8,695 nt of DNA, from contig JAUPUR010000032.1 of the NCBI GenBank assembly GCA_030917445.1, positions 1 to 8,695 on the forward strand, read 5' to 3'. The notes below the pieces were generated by a model. The model made no database searches. It worked only from the letters and a program-made list of their open reading frames with translations, and was not told where the DNA came from. The position numbers and the translations under genes are program-made. Source of the stretch: Patescibacteria group bacterium (GTDB lineage: Bacteria > Patescibacteriota > Microgenomatia > Levybacterales > UBA12049). This document shows positions 1-7,220 of the stretch, piece after piece; the stretch's first letter is position 1; each line of letters begins with the position of its first letter.

Positions 1-977
1 AATTTTCACTCAAGCCTGTTTCACTTAGACTTCAACAACTCCTCCCTTCCGTAAAGATTGTCTTTATCGAAGATTTCAAAGATCTGGTTCGAGAAAAAAC
101 GCGAATGGACAATCCAAATGTAATTTTTATGCTTGAGAATATTCGTTTTCATAAAGGAGAAGATGCAAACGATCTTTCATTCGCAAAAGAACTTGCTTCA
201 TTTGCAGATGTCTATGTCAATGATGCTTTTAGTGTCAGTCACAGAGAAGCAGCTTCCATTGTACAACTACCTACTCTACTTCCGTCTTTCGCTGGCATCC
301 TTATGAAAAAGGAGATAGAAGAAATTTCTCGTATAATTTCATCCTCAAAACGCCCTTTTGTCTCACTCTTAGGAGGAGCAAAAATATCGACAAAAATCAA
401 ACTTTTAAAAAAGATTATTACACTTTCAGACGAGATACTTCTTGGGGGCGGACTCGCAAATACTTTTCTTCTTGCAAAAGGAATTGAAATCGGACATAGC
501 CTTGCTGAAATATCAGAAATTAAAACTGCCCAACATCTCCTTACTTATGCGAATGAAAATACGTGTAGCATACTTCTTCCAGTCGACGCTATTGTTGGAG
601 ATAAACAAGGACACAATACACGAGAAGTCTCCATTCGAAACATCACGAAAAATGACTCAATATTTGATATTGGTCCACAAACACAAGCACTTTATGGAGC
701 AGCTATTCTTCAAGCACAAACAATAATATGGAATGGACCATTTGGAGTCATTGAAAACCCGGTCTATAAAAGAGGAACAGACTTTCTTTACTACACAATT
801 ACTCAAAATCCCCAAGCTCATTCTCTTGTAGGTGGAGGAGAAACACTTGCAGCACTTTCAAAAAAAGAAGATCTCGATCATATAACTCATATCTCTACAG
901 GAGGAGGGGCAATGCTTTCATACATTGAAAATGGTTCCCTTGTTGGCATTGACGCATTAAATAAACAACAGAAATAG
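1..977 (+). CDS. pgk: Phosphoglycerate kinase, 3' part (5' end outside window)
   Basis: Cytosolic glycolytic enzyme that interconverts 1,3-bisphosphoglycerate + ADP and 3-phosphoglycerate + ATP. The reading frame is open from base 3 and the protein enters as FSLKPVSLRLQQLL, the usual PGK segment near residue 75, so about 70-75 N-terminal residues are missing. The ATG at 105 is internal. Visible family motifs in order are LENIRFHKGE (about 132-161), the VYVNDAFSVSHREAAS segment (about 216-257), GILMKKE (about 294-314), LLGGAKISTK (about 369-398), the nucleotide-site glycine run LGGGLANTF (about 441-467), LPVDAIVGD, IWNGPFGVIE (about 729-758), GGGET (about 831-845) and STGGGAM (about 897-917). 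The usual GGGDT carries Glu instead of Asp, a conservative change. 324 codons are visible of a usual 390-400. It ends with TAG at 975-977, 31 bases before the next small gene. Confidence 0.97.
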   Translation, partial: FSLKPVSLRLQQLLPSVKIVFIEDFKDLVREKTRMDNPNVIFMLENIRFHKGEDANDLSFAKELASFADVYVNDAFSVSHREAASIVQLPTLLPSFAGILMKKEIEEISRIISSSKRPFVSLLGGAKISTKIKLLKKIITLSDEILLGGGLANTFLLAKGIEIGHSLAEISEIKTAQHLLTYANENTCSILLPVDAIVGDKQGHNTREVSIRNITKNDSIFDIGPQTQALYGAAILQAQTIIWNGPFGVIENPVYKRGTDFLYYTITQNPQAHSLVGGGETLAALSKKEDLDHITHISTGGGAMLSYIENGSLVGIDALNKQQK

Positions 978-1008
978 TATTCTGTCAGTTAAAAGTTATC
1001 AACTCGTC

Positions 1009-1245
1009 ATGCACCAACCTTACTCTGACCTTTATACTTCTTTTGTGGCTGGTCCAGAATTTAACGATTTATATACTCGAGAATATCTCACAGGTGAAAA
1101 TGGAGTGCGCATAAGGATTAGCCGAAAGATTCCGATCGAACTCGATGAAAATATTCAAGCTCCTGATCATTTGGAACCAACTCCCCCAGAAGATCTAAAA
1201 ATGGATACTGACAAAACACTTCCTCTTTCAGGAAGAATTTATTGA
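1009..1245 (+). CDS. Small hypothetical protein (78 aa)
   Basis: I do not recognise this protein. It encodes 78 residues beginning MHQPYSDLYT and ending LPLSGRIY, with a short basic patch (VRIRISRKIP, residues 33-42) followed by an acidic, proline-containing tail (ELDENIQAPDHLEPTPPEDL). It has no membrane segment, signal peptide or cysteines. The frame is open back into the end of pgk, but ATG at 1009 is the first ordinary start. No Shine-Dalgarno sequence precedes it, which is common in this window. It follows pgk on the same strand by 31 bases, so co-transcription is likely. Its TGA stop at 1243-1245 overlaps the stop of the convergent DUF4012 gene by 7 bases. The clean fit between pgk and the convergent stop argues for a real gene; a chance reading frame remains possible. 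Confidence 0.55.
   Translation: MHQPYSDLYTSFVAGPEFNDLYTREYLTGENGVRIRISRKIPIELDENIQAPDHLEPTPPEDLKMDTDKTLPLSGRIY
1219..1235. terminator. Weak hairpin at convergent gene ends, possible bidirectional terminator
   Basis: CTTCCT (1219-1224) and AGGAAG (1230-1235) form a perfect 6 bp stem with a 5-base loop, just before the overlapping stops of the pgk-side small gene and the DUF4012 gene. On the plus strand it is followed by AATTTATT, and on the minus strand by TGTTTTGT, so both sides have a modest U-rich tail. The stem is short and only half GC and lies within the end of the small gene, so its function is uncertain. Confidence 0.3.
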
Positions 1246-3887
1246 GTATTGCTAACAAAGCGGAGAATAATGTCTTTATCTGTTAAAAGCTCTGCTTGAT
1301 AAACAATCTTCCCACCAACATTACTTACACCACTTGATGACTCGAGAAGCCGCATTGAAAGTGGATAGCGAAGCGTCAATGTATAAGGATCTTGAAGTGT
1401 TCCAGGTTGTTTGACAACTTTTTGAATATAACGAGACTCTGGTTGTGCAAAAGGAAATGGATCTGAGAGAGTATATTCAATTGTATATGACACTGTTTTT
1501 TGTGATGGAACTTGAATAAGAAACCCAAACACTTTCTTACCCATAACTGTTCCCTCCTCTATCTCAAACTCCTGAGGTTGTCGAAAATTTCTTTGTGTAT
1601 AAACTGCTGGGTCTGTAATTGCTGGAACCACTGTTTTTTCTACTCCATCGACAGCAAAACCACTTAACACAGCATCCTGAGGAACAACAACTCGAAGATA
1701 AGCCTTATACTCTCCACCAAATTCAGAGGAAAATGTACTTGTATTACTGTATTTTAAAAGTACCTGTGACATTATCTTCCCTTCCCCATCAATAGTAACA
1801 TTCTGATCTATTTTTCTTCTTAAATAAAAATTTGACTTATTTAACCCAATATTTGTTTCATTTATACTTAAATAGTCATTTACAAGTGAGTTGTCATCCT
1901 CTCTTCCATCCCACAAACTTGCTGAAAGATTATTCACAGTAAAGAGTCTTTGCAGTGAAGCATCTGCGACTGCAATCGATATATGCTTTTGTTCGATGTT
2001 GTCTGTTATCAACTTAAATAACCTAATAAATGAGATCTCTCCTTGGAGAAGTTTTTTCTCAACTGAAGAATGAAGTGATCTTAAATAATCTCTTTTTTGA
2101 GTTGATCCAGGAAAGAACTCTTCCTCGACATGTTTTTGGGTTGTGAGAAAGAAATTATCTTTCGTGATTGTTTCTTTATAGTCTACTAACTCAATTGGGC
2201 CTATCACATCGAGAATACTACTTAAAAAAGTGGTATCAAGTGCAATAACTCCATCAACTTTCTTCTTTTCTGTTCTTTCGAAAAAATCAGCTGCTTGTGC
2301 TGCCGCAGTGGGAAAATCTAAAGAATAATTACTATCTCTTAGATACCAATGACTCGCCCCCATATATCTTCTTAAGGGAAATGGTGGATCAAGATGCTCC
2401 TTGAGTTGACCATCGGTTTCATACACATCTTGAATAACGAATGACAGCACCCTTCCCTTCTCAATCTCAAGTAGACCATACGATCCAATAAAACCACCTG
2501 TAGACCTCAGTTCGAAATTATTCTGGAAAAGAATTAAATATGATTGTTTTTTCTCAAAACCTAAAAGATATGGATAAGCATCAATGGTATTCAGGAGTAG
2601 TGTCACTGATTTCTCCAATGGCTCAAGTTTTTTTACAAATGCATCTGGGATTTGACCTTCAACCTGCATTTGTTTAAAAAGTGTTAGTGACTCTTGCAAA
2701 TAACTACTTCCTTCATAAAAGTCTTTTTTAGGATCTTGGGACGTTCCTGATACAACAGCATCAATACGCGCTCCTGCTTTTGCACCAGAGGATAAGATAA
2801 GAGCCACTTTTTCTCCATTCTCCATTGTTCTTTCAAGACCTAACAACTCATCTTCTCCAACCAAAACACCAACACTCGCTTTTATCGTCTGAACTGATGT
2901 TTTAGCAACACTAAATAAAGATTTTCCTGCCAGCGCAGATTGTTCTGCCTTTTTAAATTCCCCTTGTTCAAGCGCATTTTGGCTTCGTAAAAGAAAAATT
3001 CCTCCACCGGTAGCAAATGATAGACTCACGAGACTTGGAAGCGCTATAAGAAAAAATAAAATTGAAATACAAAGGAAAATCCAACGCTTTGATGAACGAT
3101 GTGTTTTTAGTCTTTTCTTTTTCTTTTTTTGAGCTGGAAGAAGGGGAGTTGCTGTCATATCAACTTCTTTTAACCTTTTCTCAAGTGGGTAATTTCCATG
3201 ATAAATATAAACTGGATTTTTTGGAAAAGAGTATTTTACCTCCAAACTCTTTTTTTTACTAAAGTCTACATTAAGTGAAGGATATAATTTCTGGAGTATT
3301 CGTGTAATTGAGATCATTGATGGAGGGTATTGTGGATAAAGGGCAAATATACCACTCCTTTTATTCATCTTCATGACAACCTGTATAGCTTCAATGACAT
3401 CAACAGTTGCCACAGGATAGACTTGAGTAAGTCCGGACCCGGGAAGCGTTACTCTTCCATATTCTTTTGCCTCATGTAAAAGTAAGTTGAGTGGAGTTGC
3501 TCTTGGCAAGAAAAACTCATCTCCAAGAACAAAGACTGTGATGAATAAGATATCTTCAACAAGTCTTTCAAGATATAGTTGAGGGTAATGGAAAATATCC
3601 GTTATGAAAAAAAGGTGAGCTTGTGTTTCTTGAGCCTTTTTTAAAAAAGAGGGGAATGCATCCTTTAACTCTTTTTCTCCTCTATAGATTATGACTATTT
3701 CTGCGTATGAGTTATCCGGGATTTTAGGAATTCTTCCTGAGTACAACACCGGAACAATATTTCTACAGTTTTCTGGAATGTTTTTACTAACAAAAACAGC
3801 AGATCTTTCATCATTGAGTGCGTTTTGTAGGAGTGCTCCAAGCTTTCCTTCTTTATCAACAATAAGTCGAGGCAATGATATTTCCAT
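1239..3887 (-). CDS. Membrane-anchored DUF4012 protein with N-terminal SDR/epimerase-like domain (882 aa)
   Basis: Seen: residues 1-240 resemble an extended SDR/NAD-epimerase fold. There is a degenerate glycine loop (VDKEGKLGALL, 10-20, in place of TGGxGFIG) and a late segment (LLLHEAKEYGRVTLPGSG, 135-152, then VATVDVIEAI, 159-168) like the epimerase stretch ending in VDDVAxAI. No clear catalytic YxxxK is visible, so it may be non-enzymatic. A basic linker (KKKKKRLKTHRSSKR, 254-268) precedes one membrane helix (about 269-300), giving cytoplasm-in, outside-out topology. The outer region carries DUF4012 hallmarks: LILFQNNFELRSTGGFIGSY (451-470), RDSNYSLDFPTAA (517-529) and VDGVIALDTTFLSSILDVIG (544-563). 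The last recalls the LytR-CpsA-Psr (LCP) segment ending in VDALGGV. Residues about 690-882 look beta-rich, with no C-terminal anchor. DUF4012 has no settled function; a role in glycopolymer attachment is inferred from the LCP-like motif and the neighbouring ligase gene. ATG at 3887 has no clear ribosome site, and TATACT lies 4 bases upstream. The gap to the ligase gene is 62 bp. Confidence 0.88.
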   Translation of the reverse strand: MEISLPRLIVDKEGKLGALLQNALNDERSAVFVSKNIPENCRNIVPVLYSGRIPKIPDNSYAEIVIIYRGEKELKDAFPSFLKKAQETQAHLFFITDIFHYPQLYLERLVEDILFITVFVLGDEFFLPRATPLNLLLHEAKEYGRVTLPGSGLTQVYPVATVDVIEAIQVVMKMNKRSGIFALYPQYPPSMISITRILQKLYPSLNVDFSKKKSLEVKYSFPKNPVYIYHGNYPLEKRLKEVDMTATPLLPAQKKKKKRLKTHRSSKRWIFLCISILFFLIALPSLVSLSFATGGGIFLLRSQNALEQGEFKKAEQSALAGKSLFSVAKTSVQTIKASVGVLVGEDELLGLERTMENGEKVALILSSGAKAGARIDAVVSGTSQDPKKDFYEGSSYLQESLTLFKQMQVEGQIPDAFVKKLEPLEKSVTLLLNTIDAYPYLLGFEKKQSYLILFQNNFELRSTGGFIGSYGLLEIEKGRVLSFVIQDVYETDGQLKEHLDPPFPLRRYMGASHWYLRDSNYSLDFPTAAAQAADFFERTEKKKVDGVIALDTTFLSSILDVIGPIELVDYKETITKDNFFLTTQKHVEEEFFPGSTQKRDYLRSLHSSVEKKLLQGEISFIRLFKLITDNIEQKHISIAVADASLQRLFTVNNLSASLWDGREDDNSLVNDYLSINETNIGLNKSNFYLRRKIDQNVTIDGEGKIMSQVLLKYSNTSTFSSEFGGEYKAYLRVVVPQDAVLSGFAVDGVEKTVVPAITDPAVYTQRNFRQPQEFEIEEGTVMGKKVFGFLIQVPSQKTVSYTIEYTLSDPFPFAQPESRYIQKVVKQPGTLQDPYTLTLRYPLSMRLLESSSGVSNVGGKIVYQAELLTDKDIILRFVSNTQ

Positions 3888-3949
3888 AGGCAGTATATCT
3901 ATTGTACATCATGAGATATATGGAAAAATATCTTGAAAAGAAGCCCACT

Positions 3950-5296
3950 TCACAAACCTTTTCGAGTAATTTTCTGATTTCTTCTTCCTTCATTTTTTCT
4001 CTCATGTGTTCGTTTCGGGTAATTTCTCAGGCTTCGGTTTCCAAGCACATCTCTCTTTCTCATAGAAAGGAAAAGGCCAGCTAAAAGAATAACCAAAATT
4101 AGTCTCCCTTGTTGAAGTGTCCAGAGATAATGATCAAGCCCTCCGAGAATTGCTATAACTCCAAGAAAAGATATTGATTGAAGAGAAAAATGAAATGATC
4201 TTATCTGCATTATTTTTCTTAAGATATAACTTCCAAACAATACTCCAATAATGCCAAGCTCTACAAGAAATAATAGAAAGAGTGAATGGACCGGTTGAAG
4301 GAAAGATAAAGTAAGAGTAGGGAAGAGGGTGCTCAAACTTGGGAGGAAATGACCTGGACCAACCCCAATCAATATGTTTTTTGTGAAAAGTGTTATTCCT
4401 GCATTAAGAAGAAAAATTCTTTTTACTACTGCGTCTTCTGTAAGAACAGTTGAAAATAGATGATTTCCCGCGGGAGTAAGAATAAGTATAAAGAAAGCGA
4501 GAATACCTCCAATTAATACGCTTGTGTATTTTTTACTTTTGAGTATCCAGAGTACATATATAAAAAGTAGTGAAATAGTTGCTGCTCTGCTAAATGTCAG
4601 GAAAACACCACAAGAGATAAAGAGAAGAGGCAAACTATACTTTAATTTCTTTTTTACTTCCGTAAAGGTTACCTGCGAAAGAACAAATGCAATAGCAGCA
4701 ACGAGAAATCCGGCTAAAACATTTGGGTGGGGGAACGATGCATATGGTCGAAGTATTTTATCACCATTTATTATAACGTGTGCAATTCCTGGTGTTTGAG
4801 ATGAAAATGTTCTTTCACCAACATAATAAAACAATCCTCCAACCGAATGATCGAGTAGAAACTGAGCTATTGCTAGAGATGTAACGCAGACAGCAGAGAT
4901 CAAAAGTGAAACGCGAAAAATCTGATTAAATAATTTATTTTTGATTGACGTATACAAAAGATACGAAAGAAATCCTATTTGAAAAATTCTCAAGGAATAA
5001 TAAAAAGCGAGGGTAGGGGAGGGAGTTAAAAAAGATCTCATTAACAAATAGAGACAAAAGCAAATGACTGAAAATCTTACGATTCTTTCATTTTTAAAAA
5101 AATAAATTATTGCATAAAAAGTAAGTGGTACAAAAAAGAAATCAGTTAAGTAAAGAGTGGGTGAGAGTAAATCACTACGAAGTCCAGAAAGAAGTGAGTA
5201 TGTAGGCCAAAAATAATAGTTTAATTGTACTGGGAGAAAAAAGAATGAAAGTAAGAGAAAGTACTGAGTCTTATTACTCGCGAGGTTTGACCACAA
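3950..5296 (-). CDS. O-antigen ligase / Wzy-like polytopic membrane protein
   Basis: A polytopic inner-membrane protein with about 11-12 hydrophobic segments. Family members transfer or polymerise lipid-linked glycans on the outer face of the membrane. Residues numbered from an upstream ATG at 5347 show Wzy_C-type motifs: SFPHPNVLAGFL (204-215), TFSRAA (251-256, with the Arg after Ser that is important in WaaL), GVGPGHF (328-334), PVHSLFLLFLVELGIIG (352-368, with the conserved His) and DHYLWTLQQGR (405-415). It ends in a strongly basic cytoplasmic tail of about 37 residues (from about 429). The start is ambiguous. ATG at 5347/5344 would overlap khpB by more than 70 bp and has no ribosome site. 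GTG at 5317 is possible. I chose TTG at 5296, which has AAGGGA upstream and overlaps khpB by 23 bp, leaving about 448 residues. The sequence cannot separate ligase from polymerase or say which glycan is used. Confidence 0.88.
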   Translation of the reverse strand: MWSNLASNKTQYFLLLSFFFLPVQLNYYFWPTYSLLSGLRSDLLSPTLYLTDFFFVPLTFYAIIYFFKNERIVRFSVICFCLYLLMRSFLTPSPTLAFYYSLRIFQIGFLSYLLYTSIKNKLFNQIFRVSLLISAVCVTSLAIAQFLLDHSVGGLFYYVGERTFSSQTPGIAHVIINGDKILRPYASFPHPNVLAGFLVAAIAFVLSQVTFTEVKKKLKYSLPLLFISCGVFLTFSRAATISLLFIYVLWILKSKKYTSVLIGGILAFFILILTPAGNHLFSTVLTEDAVVKRIFLLNAGITLFTKNILIGVGPGHFLPSLSTLFPTLTLSFLQPVHSLFLLFLVELGIIGVLFGSYILRKIMQIRSFHFSLQSISFLGVIAILGGLDHYLWTLQQGRLILVILLAGLFLSMRKRDVLGNRSLRNYPKRTHERKNEGRRNQKITRKGL

Positions 5297-5729
5297 GTAC
5301 GCGATCTTTCCCTTCACCCATTGATTCAGAGATGACTTGGTCATCATTTTGAAGAAGCATGTGAACTATTCGTCTTTCCCATGATTTTAATGATGAGAGT
5401 GTATGTGGTCTGCCTTCATCAAGTACGCGATCCTTTGTTTGCATTGCAAGTCTTTCTAAATACTCGCTTCTGTTTTTCTTATAATCTCCAACCTCAAGAG
5501 AGATGCGAACAAATCTATCTAGTTTCCTTGAAACCATAAGAGAGGATATAAGTTGAAGTGCTTCGAGAATTTCACCATGATAACCAATAATGATACCACT
5601 TTCTTCTGTTTGAAGAAGAACATCAGCGCCTTCTTCAAGCATAGTGACATCTGCAGTTGCTGTAACCTCAAGTTTTTGGAGAAGATCCTCAACTATTTCC
5701 TTTATGATATTTTGTTCATTTTCCGCCAT
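5274..5729 (-). CDS. khpB: KhpB/Jag-type RNA-binding protein, KH-R3H only
   Basis: A small cytoplasmic RNA-binding protein of 151 residues. A type II KH domain occupies about residues 1-80, with its GxxG loop in GIIIGYHGEILEALQLI (45-61). An R3H domain follows, with the RxxxH motif in WERRIVHMLL (116-125) and the typical ending SMGEGKDRVLVVKPR. Firmicutes Jag/KhpB (SpoIIIJ-associated) proteins usually have an extra N-terminal Jag_N domain and exceed 200 residues; it is absent here. The gene lies directly after yidC, as in many bacteria, and its ATG overlaps the yidC end by 14 bp, which favours translational coupling. KhpB homologues influence cell elongation and division through RNA binding; the targets here cannot be read from sequence. 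Identification of the family is secure, the cellular role less so. Confidence 0.93.
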   Translation of the reverse strand: MAENEQNIIKEIVEDLLQKLEVTATADVTMLEEGADVLLQTEESGIIIGYHGEILEALQLISSLMVSRKLDRFVRISLEVGDYKKNRSEYLERLAMQTKDRVLDEGRPHTLSSLKSWERRIVHMLLQNDDQVISESMGEGKDRVLVVKPRE

Positions 5730-6546
5730 ATTTATTTTTTAAGATTGTGATCCAAGGTTCAAGCCCACCAGCACCTTGAATTTTATACTGCTGTATGATA
5801 CCAAAAACCGTGAAAGTTATCCAGTAGAGTGAGAGTCCAACTGGAAAAGTAAAAGAAAAGAATCCAATCATGAAAGGGAAGATATAAACAGTCTGGGTCT
5901 GAAATGCAGTCGCAAAATCAGGCTCTGACTTCGTTTCCTTCTTTTTACCTTTTGTTTTTGGTTCTACCTTTTTAGGCATGATCATCATTTTAGACTGAAT
6001 AAACTGAGAGAAACCTGTCAGGAATGGAACAAGAATAATCCCAAACCCAATGATTGGTAGAAGTTCAGATGGAGTTTTTGCAATTGGTATTCCAAAAAAG
6101 CTTGTGTCCCACAATGTTGTCAATTTCAACCAATCTGCATAGGCAAGCTTGTTGATTTCATTGACCGATGTTTCCTTAACTAAGTGTTGAAGTACGGAGT
6201 ATAAACCCCAGAGAATTGGAAGCTGAAAAAGAACTGGAAGACATCCTGCTGCAGGATTTATTCCTTGATTTTTATAAAGAAGCATTGTTTCTGCCTGGAG
6301 TCTTTGCGGATTTCCTTTATATTTTTCTTTAAGCTTTGCTACTTCAGGTGCAATTTTTTGCATTTTTTGTGCAGCTTTTAATTGTTGAGACGTTAGAGGT
6401 GCGAGAAGAAAACGCATGACGAGAGTCAAGAGAATAATTGAAAAACCAAGTCCAAAGGGAATACCACTCGCTTCAACGACTTGATAAATCGCAAGAAGAA
6501 GATTTGTTATTGGCGCAAGAATAATTAGTTCAAATATGTTTCCCAT
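5716..6546 (-). CDS. yidC: YidC/Oxa1/SpoIIIJ membrane protein insertase
   Basis: Inserts and helps fold membrane proteins, alone or with SecYEG. The 276-residue length fits the short Gram-positive/CPR type without the large E. coli periplasmic domain. Visible features are a first hydrophobic segment (about 5-24) without a lipobox cysteine; TM1 with the essential Arg (R45 in LVMRFLLAPLT); the cytoplasmic hairpin QKIAPEVAKLKEKYKGNPQ (63-81); the conserved GINPAAGCLPVLFQLPI (95-111); a hydrophobic stretch at 162-182; a Lys-rich cytoplasmic loop (191-207); and the final helices with FPVGLSLYWITFTVFGIIQQ (234-253). The start at 6546 overlaps the yidD end by 17 bp and has no ribosome site, so coupled translation is likely. 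Its 3' end overlaps khpB by 14 bp. The order yidD-yidC-khpB is the standard one. Confidence 0.97.
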   Translation of the reverse strand: MGNIFELIILAPITNLLLAIYQVVEASGIPFGLGFSIILLTLVMRFLLAPLTSQQLKAAQKMQKIAPEVAKLKEKYKGNPQRLQAETMLLYKNQGINPAAGCLPVLFQLPILWGLYSVLQHLVKETSVNEINKLAYADWLKLTTLWDTSFFGIPIAKTPSELLPIIGFGIILVPFLTGFSQFIQSKMMIMPKKVEPKTKGKKKETKSEPDFATAFQTQTVYIFPFMIGFFSFTFPVGLSLYWITFTVFGIIQQYKIQGAGGLEPWITILKNKYGGK

Positions 6547-6754
6547 GGAAAAATGGTTGGCAGGTTAGAAGTCTTTTAATCGACTTTAAAGATCCTCGTA
6601 GTATACCATACTCCTTTATGACCTGCTGAGCATATTTTGAACAACTGACTTCAAAACGACATCCCCGAGAAGGAGGTACACCAAGAAACTGGTGAATAAA
6701 GATTGAGATAAAGTTAGAATAAAAAGAGAGGATTCCAAGAAAAATTGTCTTCAT
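6530..6754 (-). CDS. yidD: YidD membrane protein insertion efficiency factor
   Basis: A small membrane-associated protein thought to assist YidC-dependent insertion. 74 residues begin with a hydrophobic/amphipathic segment (1-24). The family core follows: GCRFEVSCSKYAQQVIKEYG (31-50), then the basic LRGSLKSIKRLLTCQPF (52-68). The three family cysteines are present (C32, C38, C65). Two departures from the usual pattern are visible: the Pro in CRFxPxCS is Val here, and the usual C-terminal GGxDPV motif is reduced to HGKHI. The start shares an ATGA overlap with the rnpA stop (6751-6754), a classic coupling junction, and no ribosome site is visible. Confidence 0.94.
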   Translation of the reverse strand: MKTIFLGILSFYSNFISIFIHQFLGVPPSRGCRFEVSCSKYAQQVIKEYGILRGSLKSIKRLLTCQPFFHGKHI

Positions 6755-7077
6755 AAAAGATTTAATTTATTAAAACTTAATTTAATTTCTTTCTCATATA
6801 CTTCTTTCTCTTCATTTTTCACCTGAGGGGTAAGTATAACCAAAATATCATAAGAATTATTTGTCTGTAAAAGATATGGCCGAACTACTTCATGCATATA
6901 TCTTTTTATTCGATTTCGCATAACAGCTGAACTACTTACTTTCTTACTAATAACACATGAGAAACGAGAATTACTTTCAGTATTCAACCGAACTTTCATA
7001 AAAAAAAGGTGAGATTTATATTTTAAGGTATATATACCTCTTGAAGAAGCAGAAAAACGATATGTGCGAGGCAACAT
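6751..7077 (-). CDS. rnpA: Ribonuclease P protein component
   Basis: Protein subunit of RNase P, which with the catalytic RNA removes 5' leaders from tRNA precursors. 108 residues begin MLPRTYRF, a normal RnpA opening. The diagnostic RNR region is clear: RFSCVISKKVSSSAVMRNRI (38-57) continuing KRYMHEVVR. The N-terminal part between residues 8 and 25 lacks the usual FxxVxxxG pattern and looks compressed, so substrate-leader contacts may differ. It sits one base after the rpmH stop (TAA, one base, ATG) and overlaps yidD by 4 bases, so it is surely part of the same transcript. The RNase P RNA gene is not in the window. Confidence 0.96.
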   Translation of the reverse strand: MLPRTYRFSASSRGIYTLKYKSHLFFMKVRLNTESNSRFSCVISKKVSSSAVMRNRIKRYMHEVVRPYLLQTNNSYDILVILTPQVKNEEKEVYEKEIKLSFNKLNLL

Positions 7078-7078
7078 G

Positions 7079-7213
7079 TTAGATTGTTAAGGATTTTCTT
7101 CCTTGTGAGCGACGACGACTGAGAATTTTTTTACCATTATGAGTAGCTGATTTTGCAAGAAAACCGTGCTTTCTCTGTCTTTTTGTCTTTTTAAGTGTTA
7201 TAAACTTTTCCAT
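7079..7213 (-). CDS. rpmH: 50S ribosomal protein L34
   Basis: A small basic protein of the large ribosomal subunit. Starting at ATG 7213 gives 44 residues, the normal L34 length. The family pattern is visible: KRQRKHGFLAKSATHNGKKI (11-30), then LSRRRSQGRKSLTI. The usual N-terminal TxQPx segment is replaced by FITLKKTK. The frame is open upstream to an ATG at 7288, but that extension lies across the promoter region and has no L34 similarity, so I reject it. An extended -10 lies 7 bases upstream of this ATG, suggesting a leaderless or nearly leaderless message. It is the first gene of the leftward array and divergent from dnaA, the typical origin arrangement. Confidence 0.97.
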   Translation of the reverse strand: MEKFITLKKTKRQRKHGFLAKSATHNGKKILSRRRSQGRKSLTI

Positions 7214-7220
7214 GAGGCTC

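Noticed and set aside
442..726. A 94-residue frame inside pgk
   Set aside because: Out-of-frame shadow of well conserved PGK codons.
3331..3339. Perfect TTATCCACA on the minus strand inside the DUF4012 gene
   Set aside because: Isolated, 4 kb from dnaA, and explained by codons for LYPQ; it could titrate DnaA but nothing around it supports that. A relaxed box (TTATACACA, minus strand, 1594-1602) is treated the same way.
3888..3949. Possible promoter before the DUF4012 gene (TATACT at 3892-3897)
   Set aside because: The hexamer ends only 4 bases from the ATG, and no -35 is visible at 17 bases; it is too weak to list as a feature.
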